The notes under the pieces were generated by a model. That model did not search any database, was not told where the DNA came from, and saw nothing but the letters and a program-made list of their open reading frames with translations. Shown one piece after another: positions 52,884 through 63,436 of a stretch of DNA of 64,000 nucleotides (the first letter of the stretch is position 1; each line of letters begins with the position of its first letter). This stretch comes from Providencia huaxiensis (lineage in GTDB: Bacteria > Pseudomonadota > Gammaproteobacteria > Enterobacterales > Enterobacteriaceae), in the NCBI RefSeq assembly GCF_002843235.3, contig NZ_CP031123.2:682001-746000 (forward strand). The letters run 5' to 3'. A program made the position numbers and the translations under genes.

Positions 52884-52894
52884 CAAAAAAACTT
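52841..52894 (+). repeat. 22-bp tandem duplication across the lpxK stop codon
   Basis: Two exact copies of a 22-bp unit (52841-52862 and 52863-52884; A7, CTTATCACAAATAAC) are followed by a partial third copy (52885-52894). The lpxK stop TAA lies in the second copy at 52881-52883. Confidence 0.95.
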
Positions 52895-53302
52895 GTCTAT
52901 AACGTTCCTCTGTGATAATAATATCGCCAATGTGATATAGATCCACTTATTATGTATCTAGATGCAATACATTGATAATTGGATTTTATACTAGCTTAAA
53001 TTTTACGCTCCGTTCTTTAGTTAGTCTTCATATCCTCGCATAATCTATATTGTAAAGTCGCTGTCATCGTGTTTTGTCATCATAATGTCAAAATAGACTG
53101 TTAACTTCGCAGTAGATTTGCGGTGTCTGAAATTTACATACATGAGCGTTATAAAATATGCACAATGATTTGTGCGCATGAATTGGTAAAGTTTAATTAC
53201 TCTTTGATGTATTAATAGATCAGCAGTTTATAAATGGGAAGCAAGAAAGAGTAATGATACAAAGATAAAAAATATTGTTCTCAGAACAAAAGGAGTTTTA
53301 AT
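52884..53302. other. lpxK-csp intergenic region and probable long csp leader
   Basis: This 419-bp gap carries the end of the 22-bp repeat, a GCACAA/TTGTGC hairpin (53160-53175), and a hairpin directly before the csp ribosome binding site (53275-53289). Cold-shock genes often have long structured leaders, which would fit. No gene is seen. Confidence 0.5.
53275..53295 (+). promoter_or_regulatory. Hairpin next to the csp ribosome binding site
   Basis: TTGTTCT (53275-53281) and AGAACAA (53283-53289) form an almost complete palindrome ending directly against the Shine-Dalgarno AAGGAG (53290-53295). The stem is AT-rich and would melt easily, so a temperature-sensitive role is possible but unproven. 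Confidence 0.4.
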
Positions 53303-53518
53303 ATGAATTTTCAATTACATATGGGTCGAGTTAAATGGTTTGATGCAAAAGAAGGTTACGGTTTTATTTCCCCATTCAATGGTGGTGATGATGTATTTGT
53401 GACAACAAAGTCAATTGCTAATAAAAAAATCAAATCATTATTCGAAGGTCAAAACGTTGAGTTCTCTGTTACTCGTAATTCGAATGGCATAACGGCAGCT
53501 GACGTTATTGCTTATTAA
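53303..53518 (+). CDS. Cold-shock-like protein (CspA family), diverged
   Basis: A 71-aa single cold-shock domain. RNP1 reads KEGYGFI (16-22, usually KGYGFI/KGFGFI) and RNP2 reads VFVT (31-34), where a His is normally found (VFVH), so nucleic-acid binding may be altered. The rest (MGRVKWFDAKEGYGFISPFNGGDD and NVEFSVTRNSNGITAADVIAY) follows the family. The start has a good AAGGAG. It sits alone between lpxK and ycaR, where E. coli has ycaQ. Which E. coli Csp it corresponds to cannot be said. Confidence 0.9.
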   Translation: MNFQLHMGRVKWFDAKEGYGFISPFNGGDDVFVTTKSIANKKIKSLFEGQNVEFSVTRNSNGITAADVIAY

Positions 53519-53536
53519 ATAATAAACAGAACAATT

Positions 53537-53586
53537 TCTCCTGCTTTTATCCTCTCATCTCACGCAGGAGATCTTATTCAGGAAGA
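53537..53586 (+). terminator. Possible terminator of the csp gene
   Basis: TCTCCTGC (53537-53544) pairs with GCAGGAGA (53574-53581) across a 29-nt loop; only a short T-rich tail follows. Confidence 0.4.
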
Positions 53587-53657
53587 TTAAAGTTAACGGT
53601 GATATCTGCATGTGATATCCTGACTCCAAGTGAGTTAAAATCCATTCAGGAGAAAAC

Positions 53658-53837
53658 ATGGATCACCGTTTACTTGAAATCGTTGCCTGTCCTGTATGCC
53701 ACGGCAAATTAAGTTATAACAAAGAAAACCTCGAACTTATTTGTAAGTTTGATCATCTAGCCTATCCCATTCGTGATGGCATCCCTGTATTGCTAGAAAA
53801 TGAAGCCCGCCCTGTTTCATTAGATGAAGGCCAGTAA
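53658..53837 (+). CDS. ycaR: Trm112-family protein YcaR (UPF0434)
   Basis: A short gene of 59 codons plus stop (E. coli YcaR 60 aa). I translated it directly: it begins [18 protein letters not shown] and continues with [20 protein letters not shown], the Trm112-like fold with a Cys-x2-Cys pair at 11-14 and a third Cys near 29. The ATG at 53658 has CAGGAG before it. It ends 5 bp before kdsB, so the two are co-transcribed, as in E. coli. The function is not established. Confidence 0.95.
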   Translation: MDHRLLEIVACPVCHGKLSYNKENLELICKFDHLAYPIRDGIPVLLENEARPVSLDEGQ

Positions 53838-53842
53838 TCATC

Positions 53843-54589
53843 ATGTTTACGGTTATTATTCCTGCTCGTTATGCATCAACACGTCTACCCGGTAAACCTT
53901 TGGCTGATATCCATGGCAAGCCAATGGTTGTTCGAGTGATGGAGCAAGCTATTAAGTCGGGGGCTAGCCGGGTGATAGTTGCGACAGATCACTCTGATGT
54001 TGCTAAAGCGGTGATTGAAGCAGGCGGTGAAGCCTGTATGACAGACCCAAATCATCAGTCTGGAACAGAAAGGTTGGCTGAAGTTATTGATACATACGCT
54101 TTTTCTGACAATGAAATTATCGTAAATGTGCAAGGTGATGAACCTTTAATTCCACCTGAGATTATAAGCCAAGTGGCTCATAACCTTCAGGGGAGCAAAG
54201 CTGAAATGGGGACACTGGCTGTGCCCATTAATGATGCTCATGAAGCGTTTAATCCAAATGCAGTCAAGGTTGTTACTGACCACGAAGGTTATGCACTGTA
54301 TTTTTCTCGGGCAACCATTCCTTGGGATAGAGACAACTTTGCGAAAAGCCAAGACACAATAGGTGATACCTTTTTACGCCATATTGGTATATATGCTTAT
54401 CGCGCAGGGTTTATTCGTCGTTATATTAAGTGGGAAGCGAGTCCATTAGAAAAAATCGAAATGCTAGAGCAACTTAGGGTGCTTTGGTACGGAGAAAAAA
54501 TTCATGTGGATGTTGCGAAAACCACGCCAGGCGCTGGTGTTGATACCCCTGAAGATCTTGAACTCGTTAGAAAGCAATTTATTCAGTAG
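53843..54589 (+). CDS. kdsB: 3-deoxy-manno-octulosonate cytidylyltransferase
   Basis: A 248-aa enzyme of exactly the E. coli length that makes CMP-Kdo for lipopolysaccharide inner core. The nucleotide-binding start [27 protein letters not shown] is intact, with [15 protein letters not shown] for metal and CTP binding, and [15 protein letters not shown] further on. It is coupled to ycaR by close spacing. A terminator follows, then convergent elyC. Confidence 0.97.
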   Translation: MFTVIIPARYASTRLPGKPLADIHGKPMVVRVMEQAIKSGASRVIVATDHSDVAKAVIEAGGEACMTDPNHQSGTERLAEVIDTYAFSDNEIIVNVQGDEPLIPPEIISQVAHNLQGSKAEMGTLAVPINDAHEAFNPNAVKVVTDHEGYALYFSRATIPWDRDNFAKSQDTIGDTFLRHIGIYAYRAGFIRRYIKWEASPLEKIEMLEQLRVLWYGEKIHVDVAKTTPGAGVDTPEDLELVRKQFIQ

Positions 54590-54639
54590 TCAGTATTTTC
54601 TTAATAGCCAAAATGGCCAATATACGATTTAGCTAAACG

Positions 54640-54672
54640 AAAGGTGTAATCTCAATAGGTTACACCTTTTTT
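54640..54672. terminator. Terminator between kdsB and elyC
   Basis: A 10-bp stem AAAGGTGTAA (54640-54649) with TTACACCTTT (54660-54669) is followed by T to 54672. The stem is between convergent genes and could serve both, but the T run is best on the plus strand. Confidence 0.88.
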
Positions 54673-54676
54673 GTTG

Positions 54677-55504
54677 TTATTCAGCAGCAATAGCTTCAGG
54701 CGTGGCAAGCTGTTCTTCTAACGCTTGTGTATTATTGGGTTTTAAATGCCACCAAATGGTACCAAGAAATTCATACCAAGCACGTTCACTATGACCAAAA
54801 TAATATGAGGAAGGAATGTATTTCTCCCATGGATTAATTTCACTCGTGATAACCAACTGATTTGCGGGTGCAGGGAAAGGGGTCATTCCTCGTTGAGTAA
54901 ACATGGTCATCGCTCGAGGCAGGTGATTAGCAGAAGTTACTAATAAAAAAGGTGATTTCCCAATAATTTTTTCAACTTCATAAGCTTCCTCTTGTGTATC
55001 TTTGGGTTCAGTGAGGGGGATAGTATCTTGTGCTGGGACACCCAAGGATTGCGCAACTTGTGCGGCAACTTCGGCACTGCTGATGGTGCTACTCGCTTTA
55101 CCGCCAGTGAAAATAAGTTTACTACCAGGGTGTTTAAGATAAAGGCGAACACCTTCAGTCACTCTAGGTAAGCTATTATTCAATAGATTAGAGCTTGGGC
55201 TCCAATCTGGGTTATATGTAAAGCCACCTCCTAGCACAACAATGTAACGTACATCTTGAGGAGGTGTTTCAGTAATCAGTTCATAGCGTTTATTAAATTG
55301 CTTTTCTGCAGGGGCAAGCAAAGTATCTGAAATAGGCTGTAATCCCAACAAGGTTATGAAAACTAAACTTAGAGTAGTCAACGTCTTCCCACAACGCTGC
55401 CAGCGTGTGAACCAGAGCAAAAGCAGCCCAATAAACCCGACGATGAGCAATAATGGTAATGGCATCAATAGAGAACCAATATATTTTTTTAAGATAAATA
55501 ACAT
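54677..55504 (-). CDS. elyC: Envelope biogenesis factor ElyC (DUF218)
   Basis: A 275-aa inner-membrane protein (E. coli ElyC/YcbC 259 aa) needed for peptidoglycan assembly at low temperature. From the ATG at 55504 it begins MLFILKKYIGSLLMPLPLLL like the E. coli protein; the frame is open to 55540 but that start is less likely. Two N-terminal helices (about 8-28 and 38-55) precede a periplasmic DUF218 domain with YIVVLGGGFTYNP, LIFTGGKAS and LVTSANHLPRAMTMF. The C-terminus is longer than in E. coli. Confidence 0.94.
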   Translation of the reverse strand: MLFILKKYIGSLLMPLPLLLIVGFIGLLLLWFTRWQRCGKTLTTLSLVFITLLGLQPISDTLLAPAEKQFNKRYELITETPPQDVRYIVVLGGGFTYNPDWSPSSNLLNNSLPRVTEGVRLYLKHPGSKLIFTGGKASSTISSAEVAAQVAQSLGVPAQDTIPLTEPKDTQEEAYEVEKIIGKSPFLLVTSANHLPRAMTMFTQRGMTPFPAPANQLVITSEINPWEKYIPSSYYFGHSERAWYEFLGTIWWHLKPNNTQALEEQLATPEAIAAE

Positions 55505-55859
55505 AACTAAGCCTATTCTTATGGGGTATCGAGCCACCATTGCGGTGGTATCTGCAGAAAAAATACGTAATAAAACGGCTAAACTAGAGGAAAAATAACA
55601 ACATGGTGTTTAATAGCGCCAAAATGAAATTTGCTGGGCACAATAAAGTACTATGCAAAAATATAGCTATTATCTGTTATAATTCCTGTTTTAACAGTCG
55701 CCTCGCATTGTATGTGATAAGTGCAATGTAATGTGAGAATATTTCTGGTTAGCGTTGATTTTTCCATAATCAAGATGTAATCAACCATTTTACGTTTTTT
55801 CGCGACAAATTGGCTCATAAACCGCTTTAAATAATAGATGATAGGTAACCGGATAGCAC
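55505..55859. promoter_or_regulatory. Divergent elyC-cmoM control region
   Basis: This 355-bp AT-rich region lies between the two divergent starts and must hold the elyC promoter and that of the cmoM-mukFEB operon. I see no gene and no clear operator. Confidence 0.45.
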
Positions 55860-56648
55860 ATGGCAGACCGCAACTTTGATGATATTGTCGATAAATTTGC
55901 AAAAAATATCTACGGAACGACAAAAGGAAAAATACGAGAAGCGGTAGTTTGGCAAGATTTAACTCAATTATTGCACAGCCAATTTGAGGGTAAAACCCTA
56001 AAAATACTTGATGCAGGCGGTGGTGAAGGGCACTTTTCACGCAAACTCGCCGAAATGGGGCATCAGGTGATACTTTGCGATTTATCTGAAGAGATGTTAG
56101 AACGAGGCAGTGAGCTTGCCAAGGAACAAGGTATTAGCGATAACATGCGTTTTGTACATTGTGCGGTGCAAGATGTTGCACAATACATTGATGAACCTGT
56201 TGACCTTGTTCTGTTTCATGCGGTACTTGAATGGATTAGCGATCAAAAATATGCAATTGAACAACTGGTAGATATAATTAGACCAGAAGGCGTATTTTCT
56301 GTCATGTTCTATAATGCAAATGGTCTGGTGATGCGTAACGCAATTTTGGGAAATTTTCATCTTGCAACGCCACATATTCAACGTCGTCGTAAACGCTCGT
56401 TATCACCGCAAAAACCGCTTTTTCCTCATCAAGTTGATGCTTGGTTGAGTGAGTGTAATATGCAAATTATCGGTAAAAGTGGTGTTAGGGTATTTCATGA
56501 CTATTTACAGAGTCGGCAGTTACAGCAAAAAGATTTTCCAGCATTGTTGGCATTAGAGCAGCAGTATTGCCGTGAAGAACCCTATATTAGTATGGGTCGT
56601 TATATTCATGTCATGGCACGCAAACAAATACAAAAGGACGATTTATGA
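55860..56648 (+). CDS. cmoM: tRNA 5-carboxymethoxyuridine methyltransferase CmoM
   Basis: A 262-aa SAM-dependent methyltransferase (E. coli CmoM/SmtA 261 aa) that methylates cmo5U34 to mcmo5U in certain tRNAs. It starts [29 protein letters not shown], like E. coli. The SAM-binding glycine loop is [19 protein letters not shown] (about residues 49-67), followed by [11 protein letters not shown]. The stop overlaps the mukF start by four bases (ATGA), the conserved cmoM-mukF-mukE-mukB operon. Confidence 0.96.
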   Translation: MADRNFDDIVDKFAKNIYGTTKGKIREAVVWQDLTQLLHSQFEGKTLKILDAGGGEGHFSRKLAEMGHQVILCDLSEEMLERGSELAKEQGISDNMRFVHCAVQDVAQYIDEPVDLVLFHAVLEWISDQKYAIEQLVDIIRPEGVFSVMFYNANGLVMRNAILGNFHLATPHIQRRRKRSLSPQKPLFPHQVDAWLSECNMQIIGKSGVRVFHDYLQSRQLQQKDFPALLALEQQYCREEPYISMGRYIHVMARKQIQKDDL

Positions 56649-57970
56649 GTGATTTTTCCCAGACCGTCCCTGAACTTGTGTCTTGGGCACGAAAAAATGA
56701 TTTTTCGATTTCACTTCCTGCTGAACGTTTAGCATTTTTGCTTGCGGTGGCGGTATTAAATAGTGAAAGAGTCAATGGTGAAATGAGTGAAGTGGAGCTG
56801 GTTGATGCCTTTCGTGAGGTCTGCAAAGGGTTTGAACAAACCACAGAATCTTTGGCAGTAAGAGCCAATAATGCCATCAATGATATGGTTCGCCAGAAGA
56901 TATTTAACCGTTTTGCCAGTGACATTGTTGAAGGTAATGCCATTTACCGCTTAACCCCTCTGGGGATCGGTATCAGCGATTATTATATTCGTCAGCGAGA
57001 GTTCTCAACATTAAGACTTTCTATGCAGCTTTCTATTGTCGCAGGAGAACTGCAACGTGCCGCTGAAGCCGCAGAAGAAGGGGGCGATGAATTTTATTGG
57101 CATCGTTACGTGTTTGCTCCACTAAAATATTCAGTTGCTGAAATTTTTGACAGTATTGATTTATCGCAACGCATTATGGATGAACAACAAAATTCAGTAA
57201 AAGAAGATATTGCGGCATTATTAAATCAAGACTGGCAGGCAGCTATTGCTAACTGTGAGCAATTACTATCAGAAACATCAGGTACATTGCGTGAGTTGCA
57301 AGACACATTGGAAGCCGCAGGGGATAAACTGCAAGCGAATTTATTACGTATTCAAGAAGCCAATATGAATGCGCCGGTGTTCTCTGACTTAGTGGATAGG
57401 TTGGTTTTTGACCTGCAAAATAAACTAGACCGTATTGTTAGCTGGGGTCAACAATCTATCGATTTATGGATTGGTTATGATCGTCATGTTCATAAGTTTA
57501 TCCGTACAGCTATCGATATGGATAAAAATAGAATATTTTCTCAGCGGTTACGTCAATCCGTTCAGCACTACCTTGATAGCCCTTGGGCACTCACTTACGC
57601 CAATGCGGATCGGTTATTCGATATGCGTGATGAAGAACTCGCATTGCATGATGAAGAAGTGATGGGTGAATTACCACCAGAGCTTGAATTTGAAGAGTTT
57701 AGTGAATTGAATGACAAGCTTGCAGAGCTAATGGAAGTTGAGTTAGCCATTTATAAAGCAGAGCAACGGCCGCTCGATGTTGGCCGTGTGTTGCATGACT
57801 ATTTACTGCAATATCCACAAAAACGTCATTTTGATGTAGCTCGAATTATTATCGACCAAGCTGTTAAATTAGGTATCGCAGAGGCTGATTTGGCGGGGTT
57901 ACCGGCAGAATGGCAAGCTATTAATGATCACGGAGCCAAGGTACAGGCACATGTCATCGACAAATATTGA
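56645..57970 (+). CDS. mukF: Chromosome partition protein MukF (kleisin)
   Basis: A 441-aa kleisin (E. coli 440 aa) that links MukB heads and recruits MukE. It starts [34 protein letters not shown], with an N-terminal winged-helix dimerisation domain (about 1-120), a central helical part (about 120-300) and a C-terminal winged helix (about 330-441) that contacts the MukB head. An acidic stretch (about 335-360) is typical. It overlaps cmoM by 4 bp and mukE by 20 bp. Confidence 0.97.
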   Translation: MSDFSQTVPELVSWARKNDFSISLPAERLAFLLAVAVLNSERVNGEMSEVELVDAFREVCKGFEQTTESLAVRANNAINDMVRQKIFNRFASDIVEGNAIYRLTPLGIGISDYYIRQREFSTLRLSMQLSIVAGELQRAAEAAEEGGDEFYWHRYVFAPLKYSVAEIFDSIDLSQRIMDEQQNSVKEDIAALLNQDWQAAIANCEQLLSETSGTLRELQDTLEAAGDKLQANLLRIQEANMNAPVFSDLVDRLVFDLQNKLDRIVSWGQQSIDLWIGYDRHVHKFIRTAIDMDKNRIFSQRLRQSVQHYLDSPWALTYANADRLFDMRDEELALHDEEVMGELPPELEFEEFSELNDKLAELMEVELAIYKAEQRPLDVGRVLHDYLLQYPQKRHFDVARIIIDQAVKLGIAEADLAGLPAEWQAINDHGAKVQAHVIDKY

Positions 57971-58676
57971 ACAATTTATGCCAGTTAAGCTGGCTCAAGC
58001 ATTAGCTAACCCGATTTTTCCAGAGCTAGACAGCCAATTGCGTTCAGGTCGCCATATTAGTGTTGATGACCTTGATAACCACGCATTTTTGATGGATTTT
58101 CAGGAAGCATTAGAACAATTTTATGCACGATATAACGTAGAATTAATTCGTGCCCCTGAGGGGTTTTTCTATTTACGCCCACGCTCAACAACTCTCATAC
58201 CGCGCTCGGTGTTGTCTGAATTAGATATGATGGTTGGGAAAATCCTTTGTTATCTCTATCTCAGCCCTGAACGCTTGAGTAATCAAGGTATTTTTACCTC
58301 ACAAGAGTTATTTGAAGAATTATTATCATTAGCGGATGAAAGCAAATTACTTAAATTTGTTAATCAACGTTCGACAGGTTCTGACTTAGATAAACAAAAA
58401 CTGCAGGAAAAACTCAGAACATCACTCAACCGTTTACGTCGCTTGGGAATGGTGCACTTTCTGCAGAATGATCCGAGTAAATTTATTATTAGCGAATCTG
58501 TATTTCGTTTTGGCGCTGATGTGCGTAGTGGTGATAACCCACAAGATGCACAGTTACGGATGATCCGTGATGGTGAAGCTATCTCTCTTGAAGGGGAATT
58601 ATCGCTGAAAGACAGTGAAGAAGAGGGTGGCGAAGAGAATCAAGAACCGGCAGAAAGTGATGAGGATGAAGAATAA
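57951..58676 (+). CDS. mukE: Chromosome partition protein MukE
   Basis: A 241-aa KITE subunit (E. coli 234 aa). I chose the ATG at 57951, giving [24 protein letters not shown] as in E. coli; the frame continues upstream inside mukF. Two winged-helix domains cover about residues 10-210 ([53 protein letters not shown]). The C-terminal tail is strongly acidic. Its stop codon shares one base with the mukB start (TAATG). Confidence 0.96.
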   Translation: MSSTNIEQFMPVKLAQALANPIFPELDSQLRSGRHISVDDLDNHAFLMDFQEALEQFYARYNVELIRAPEGFFYLRPRSTTLIPRSVLSELDMMVGKILCYLYLSPERLSNQGIFTSQELFEELLSLADESKLLKFVNQRSTGSDLDKQKLQEKLRTSLNRLRRLGMVHFLQNDPSKFIISESVFRFGADVRSGDNPQDAQLRMIRDGEAISLEGELSLKDSEEEGGEENQEPAESDEDEE

Positions 58677-61600
58677 TGATTGAACGCGGAAAATTTCGCT
58701 CACTGACGCTGGTGAATTGGAACGGTTTTTTTGCCCGAACTTTTGACCTTGATGAATTAGTGACCACATTATCGGGTGGTAATGGTGCGGGTAAATCAAC
58801 CACAATGGCGGCGTTTATTACCGCGATGATCCCTGATTTAACCTTACTTCACTTCCGTAACACAACGGAAGCGGGCGCGACCTCTGGTTCTCGTGATAAA
58901 GGCTTACACGGGAAATTACGCCCAGGTGTCTGTTACGCAATTTTGGATGTGTTAAATTCGAAGCACCAGCGTGTCATGGTGGGTGTGCGTTTACAACAAG
59001 TCGCAGGGCGCGATAAAAAAGTTGATATTAAGCCGTTTATGGTACAAGGCATTCCACTGGCGACGGTGCCAACGGAAATATTGACAGAGGTTATCGATGG
59101 CCGCCAAGCAAAAGTGATCCCACTTAATGAACTAAAAGAGCGCCTTGAGGAACAGGAAGGCGTTTTGTTCAAGCAGTTTAACTCAATTACTGACTACCAT
59201 TCGATTCTGTTTGAATTAGGGGTTTTACCTAAACGTTTACGTTCCGCGAGTGACCGAAGCAAATATTATCGCCTGATTGAAGCGTCACTATATGGTGGTA
59301 TTTCTAGTGCCATTACTCGCTCATTACGTGATTATTTATTACCTGAAAACAGTGGGGTACGTAAAGCATTCCAAGATATGGAAGCGGCTTTGCGTGAAAA
59401 CCGTTTAACATTAGAAGCCATTCGTGTAACGCAATCAGACCGTGACTTATTCAAGCATTTGATTAGCCAAGCGACTGATTACGTTTCTGCGGATTATATG
59501 CGCCATTCCAATGAAAGACGTATTCACCTTGATGCAGCACTGGCTGCACGCAATGAGCTATTAGCCAGCCGTAAACAATTGCGTGTTGAACAGGTTCGAA
59601 GCGTCGAAATGGCGCGTGAGTTGAATGAGCAAAATGGCGCTTCTACAGAATTAGAAGCAGACTACCAAGCGGCCAGTGACCACTTGAATTTAGTACAAGC
59701 CGCGCTGCGTCAGCAAGAGAAAATTGACCGTTATCAAGCGGATATCGAAGAACTGACGTATCGTCTTGAAGAACAAAGTGAAGTCGTTGCTGAAGCAACT
59801 GAAACTCAAGAAGAATATGAAGCGCGAGCTGAAGCTGCTGAAATTGAAGTTGACGAATTAAAAAATCAACTCGCCGATTACCAACAAGCTCTGGATGTAC
59901 AACAAACACGCGCTATTCAGTACCAGCAAGCCTTGCATGCCTTAACGCGTGCTCGTGAATTGTGCCAACTTCCTGAATTATCCATTGATAATGCAGATGA
60001 ATGGTTAGATACCTTCGAAGCACGCGAACAGCAAGCAACCCAAGCGTTATTAGCGATTGAGCAAAAAATGAGTGTGGCAGATGCCGCACATAGCCAATTT
60101 GAGCAAGCCTATCAATTAGTTAGAAGTATGATAGGGGAAGTTAGCCGCAGTGATGCATACCAACAAGCGCGTACATTACTACGTGATTGGTCCTCACAAC
60201 AACATTTAGCGGATCGCGTACAGCCATTGCGTATGCAGCTATCTGAATTGCAACAACGTCTGAATAGCCAGCAAAATGCTGAACGCTTATTGGCAGAGTT
60301 TTGTAAGCGTCATGGCCAAAGTTATGAGCCCGATGAGCTTGATGCATTAATGGCTGAGCTGGAAGCACAGCAAGAAGAGCTTAGTATTGGTGTGAATGAG
60401 AGTGGCGAAAAACGGATGCAAATGCGCCAAGAATTGGAGCAGATCCGCCAGCGTATTAGCCAACTTTCATCTAAAGCCCCTGCATGGATTATGGCTCAAG
60501 AAGCGCTAACACAGCTTAATGAGCAGTCCCATGAAACGTTTGAGTCAAGTACTGCTGTGACTGAGTTTATGCAGCAACTCCTCGAACAAGAGCGGGAAAT
60601 AACGGTTGAACGAGATGAAGTTGCTGCGCAACGTAAAGATCTCGAAAAGCAAATTGAGCGACTAAGCCAGCCAAGTGGTGCGGAAGATAGCCGCATGTTA
60701 GCGTTGGCAGAGCGTTTCAATGGTGTGTTGTTATCTGAAATTTATGATGATATTACCATCGAAGACGCAGCTTATTTCTCCGCGCTATATGGTCCTGCGC
60801 GTCACGGAATTGTGGTGCAAGACCTTGATGCAGTTCGCAATCAACTGGATTCGTTACAAGATTGCCCAGATGATGTGTATTTTATCGAGGGAGATCCATC
60901 TTCTTTCGACGATAGCGTTTTTGATGCGCAAGAGTTTGAAAATGCGGTATTAGTCCGTTCGTCTGAGCGTCAATGGCGTTACTCTCGTTATCCTGAGTTG
61001 CCTTTGTTTGGTCGTGCCGCACGTGAAAGCCATTTAGAGTCGTTAACGGCTGAACGTGATGAGCTCGCTGAGCGCTATGCGAATCTGTCATTTGATGTAC
61101 AGAAAATTCAGCGTTCACACCAAGCATTCAGCCGGTTTATAGGCCAACACATTTCGGTGGCCTTTGAAGATGATCCAGAAGCTGAAATTCGTACACTCAA
61201 CCAAAAACGTTCGGAAATTGAACGTGCTTTAGCTCAATTTGAAGAGCAAACTCAGCAGCAACGTCAACAATTTGCCCAAGGTAAAGAAAGCCTTGCGGCT
61301 CTTAATCGCTTATTACCTCAAATGGGGTTATTACTCGATGAAACATTGGCGGACAGAGTTGAAGAGATAAACGAAGAGCTAACGGAAGCGGAAGAAGCGG
61401 CACATTTCCTGAATAAACATGGTGATGCGTTAGAAAAATTAGAGCCGATTGTGACAGTGTTACTCAGTGATCCTGAACAACACGAGCAATTACGCAAAGA
61501 TTATGAGTCAGCAAAACACAGCCAGCAAAATGCGAAACAGCAAGCTTTTGCATTAGTAGAGGTTGTTCAGCGCCGTGCTCACTTTAGTTACAGTGATTCA

Positions 61601-63118
61601 ACCGGAATGGTGAATGAAAACGCGGACCTGAATGAAAAACTACGTCAGCGTTTAGAGCAGGCAGAAACCGAGCGTACACGTGCTCGTGAACAATTACGCC
61701 AGCACCAAGCACAAAGTGCACAGTTCCATCAAGTTCTTGCCTCGTTACGCAGTTCTTTCGATACCAAACAAGAGATGCTAAAAGAGCTCGAAGTCGAGAT
61801 GCAAGAAATTGGCGTAAAAGCCGACCCTGACGCCCAAGAGCGCGCTCGTATCCGACGCGATGAGCTGCACCAGCGGGTTATGGAAAACCGTAGTCGTATT
61901 AACCAGTTAGAAAAACAGCTGACATTATGTGAAGCTGAAATGGATAACTTACAGAAGCGCCTTCGTAAGTTAGAAAAAGACTACTATATGCTGCGTGAGC
62001 AGGTCGTGACAGCAAAAGCAGGTTGGTGTGCGGTAATGCGCTTGGTGAAAGACAATGGCGTTGAGCGTCGTCTACACCGCCGTGAGTTGGCTTATACTGA
62101 CGGTGATAGCTTACGTTCGATGTCGGATAAAGCCTTAGGAGCGTTGCGTTTAGCGGTTGCAGATAACGAACATTTACGCGATGTACTGCGTTTATCCGAA
62201 GATCCAAAACACCCAGAACGGAAGATAAAATTCTTTATCGCAGTATATCAACACCTACGTGAACGTATTCGCCAAGATATTATTCGAACTGATGACCCGA
62301 TTGATGCAATCGAGCAAATGGAAATTGAACTGGCGCGTTTAACGGAAGAGCTAACAGCGCGTGAGCAAAAATTGGCGATCAGTTCAAAAAGTGTGGCGAA
62401 TATTATTCGTAAAACCATTCAGCGCGAACAGAATCGCATTCGTATGCTAAACCAAGGGCTGCAAGCTGTAGCATTTGGTCAGGTTAAAGGGGTTCGCCTC
62501 AATGTGAATATTCGTGAAAGTCATGCATTGTTACTGAGTGTGCTTTCTGAAGAGAGCGAAATGCATCAAGACTTATTCACCAGCCAACGGTTAACATTCT
62601 CTGAAGCAATGGCTAAGTTATACCAACGCCTCAACCCTCAAGTGGATGTTGGGCAACGCTTGCCGCAAACTATTGGTGAAGAATTACTCGATTACCGCAA
62701 CTACTTAGAGTTAGAAGTTGAGGTTAACCGAGGCTCTGATGGTTGGTTAAAAGCAGAAAGTGGTGCGTTATCAACCGGTGAAGCGATTGGTACGGGTATG
62801 TCCATTTTAGTGATGGTAGTACAAAGCTGGGAAGAAGAGTCCCGCCGTTTGCGTGCGAAAGATATTATTCCTTGCCGTTTATTATTCTTAGATGAAGCTG
62901 CGCGATTAGATGCTAAATCAATTGCAACCCTATTTGAACTGTGTGACAGATTAGAAATGCAGTTAATTATTGCGGCACCAGAGAATATTAGTCCTGAGAA
63001 GGGCACAACCTATAAGCTAGTTCGTAAAGTGGTTGGTAATCATGAACATGTGCATGTAGTTGGCTTAAAAGGCTTTGGGCAAGAAAACCCGACTGTACAA
63101 GCCCCAACATTGCAGTAA
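58676..63118 (+). CDS. mukB: Chromosome partition protein MukB (SMC-like condensin)
   Basis: A 1480-aa SMC-type ATPase (E. coli 1486 aa) that compacts and segregates the chromosome and interacts with topoisomerase IV. Walker A is GGNGAGKS (34-41). Long coiled coils cover about residues 290-650 and 790-1100, flanking a hinge (about 665-785, containing [19 protein letters not shown]). The C-terminal head has the signature [21 protein letters not shown] and Walker [13 protein letters not shown]. All ATPase motifs look intact. It is the last gene of the cmoM-muk operon and is followed by a terminator. Confidence 0.98.
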   Translation: MIERGKFRSLTLVNWNGFFARTFDLDELVTTLSGGNGAGKSTTMAAFITAMIPDLTLLHFRNTTEAGATSGSRDKGLHGKLRPGVCYAILDVLNSKHQRVMVGVRLQQVAGRDKKVDIKPFMVQGIPLATVPTEILTEVIDGRQAKVIPLNELKERLEEQEGVLFKQFNSITDYHSILFELGVLPKRLRSASDRSKYYRLIEASLYGGISSAITRSLRDYLLPENSGVRKAFQDMEAALRENRLTLEAIRVTQSDRDLFKHLISQATDYVSADYMRHSNERRIHLDAALAARNELLASRKQLRVEQVRSVEMARELNEQNGASTELEADYQAASDHLNLVQAALRQQEKIDRYQADIEELTYRLEEQSEVVAEATETQEEYEARAEAAEIEVDELKNQLADYQQALDVQQTRAIQYQQALHALTRARELCQLPELSIDNADEWLDTFEAREQQATQALLAIEQKMSVADAAHSQFEQAYQLVRSMIGEVSRSDAYQQARTLLRDWSSQQHLADRVQPLRMQLSELQQRLNSQQNAERLLAEFCKRHGQSYEPDELDALMAELEAQQEELSIGVNESGEKRMQMRQELEQIRQRISQLSSKAPAWIMAQEALTQLNEQSHETFESSTAVTEFMQQLLEQEREITVERDEVAAQRKDLEKQIERLSQPSGAEDSRMLALAERFNGVLLSEIYDDITIEDAAYFSALYGPARHGIVVQDLDAVRNQLDSLQDCPDDVYFIEGDPSSFDDSVFDAQEFENAVLVRSSERQWRYSRYPELPLFGRAARESHLESLTAERDELAERYANLSFDVQKIQRSHQAFSRFIGQHISVAFEDDPEAEIRTLNQKRSEIERALAQFEEQTQQQRQQFAQGKESLAALNRLLPQMGLLLDETLADRVEEINEELTEAEEAAHFLNKHGDALEKLEPIVTVLLSDPEQHEQLRKDYESAKHSQQNAKQQAFALVEVVQRRAHFSYSDSTGMVNENADLNEKLRQRLEQAETERTRAREQLRQHQAQSAQFHQVLASLRSSFDTKQEMLKELEVEMQEIGVKADPDAQERARIRRDELHQRVMENRSRINQLEKQLTLCEAEMDNLQKRLRKLEKDYYMLREQVVTAKAGWCAVMRLVKDNGVERRLHRRELAYTDGDSLRSMSDKALGALRLAVADNEHLRDVLRLSEDPKHPERKIKFFIAVYQHLRERIRQDIIRTDDPIDAIEQMEIELARLTEELTAREQKLAISSKSVANIIRKTIQREQNRIRMLNQGLQAVAFGQVKGVRLNVNIRESHALLLSVLSEESEMHQDLFTSQRLTFSEAMAKLYQRLNPQVDVGQRLPQTIGEELLDYRNYLELEVEVNRGSDGWLKAESGALSTGEAIGTGMSILVMVVQSWEEESRRLRAKDIIPCRLLFLDEAARLDAKSIATLFELCDRLEMQLIIAAPENISPEKGTTYKLVRKVVGNHEHVHVVGLKGFGQENPTVQAPTLQ

Positions 63119-63436
63119 TAGTTTTTGTGAGTGAAACAAAGGCCGGTATTTAGGAATAAATATCGGTTTTTTTTATATGCTAATTAGGCGGCAAAGAAAG
63201 CGTCAGGTAAAACTTTTAATTAAAATAAAATTCATCTATGTTTAAACCACTAATACACTTTTGAATTCATTATGATGAAAATAATTCTTTTTCTCATTAA
63301 TCGTTAGCTTAGCTGTACATAATCTGAAAAAAGGAAAATTAGCCTATTCCTATAACATTACTGCTAAAATTAAATACAATAAAATTGTAATTATAATAAA
63401 AATATTATTATCCATGTTGTAAATTAAGGTGGATGT
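63119..63436. other. mukB-ldtD intergenic region
   Basis: This 318-bp gap holds the mukB terminator (63143-63174) and about 260 bp of very AT-rich DNA that should contain the ldtD promoter. No gene seen. Confidence 0.5.
63143..63174 (+). terminator. Rho-independent terminator of mukB
   Basis: CCGGTATTTA (63143-63152) pairs with TAAATATCGG (63157-63166), with one G-T pair and a 4-nt loop, followed by eight T. Confidence 0.9.
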
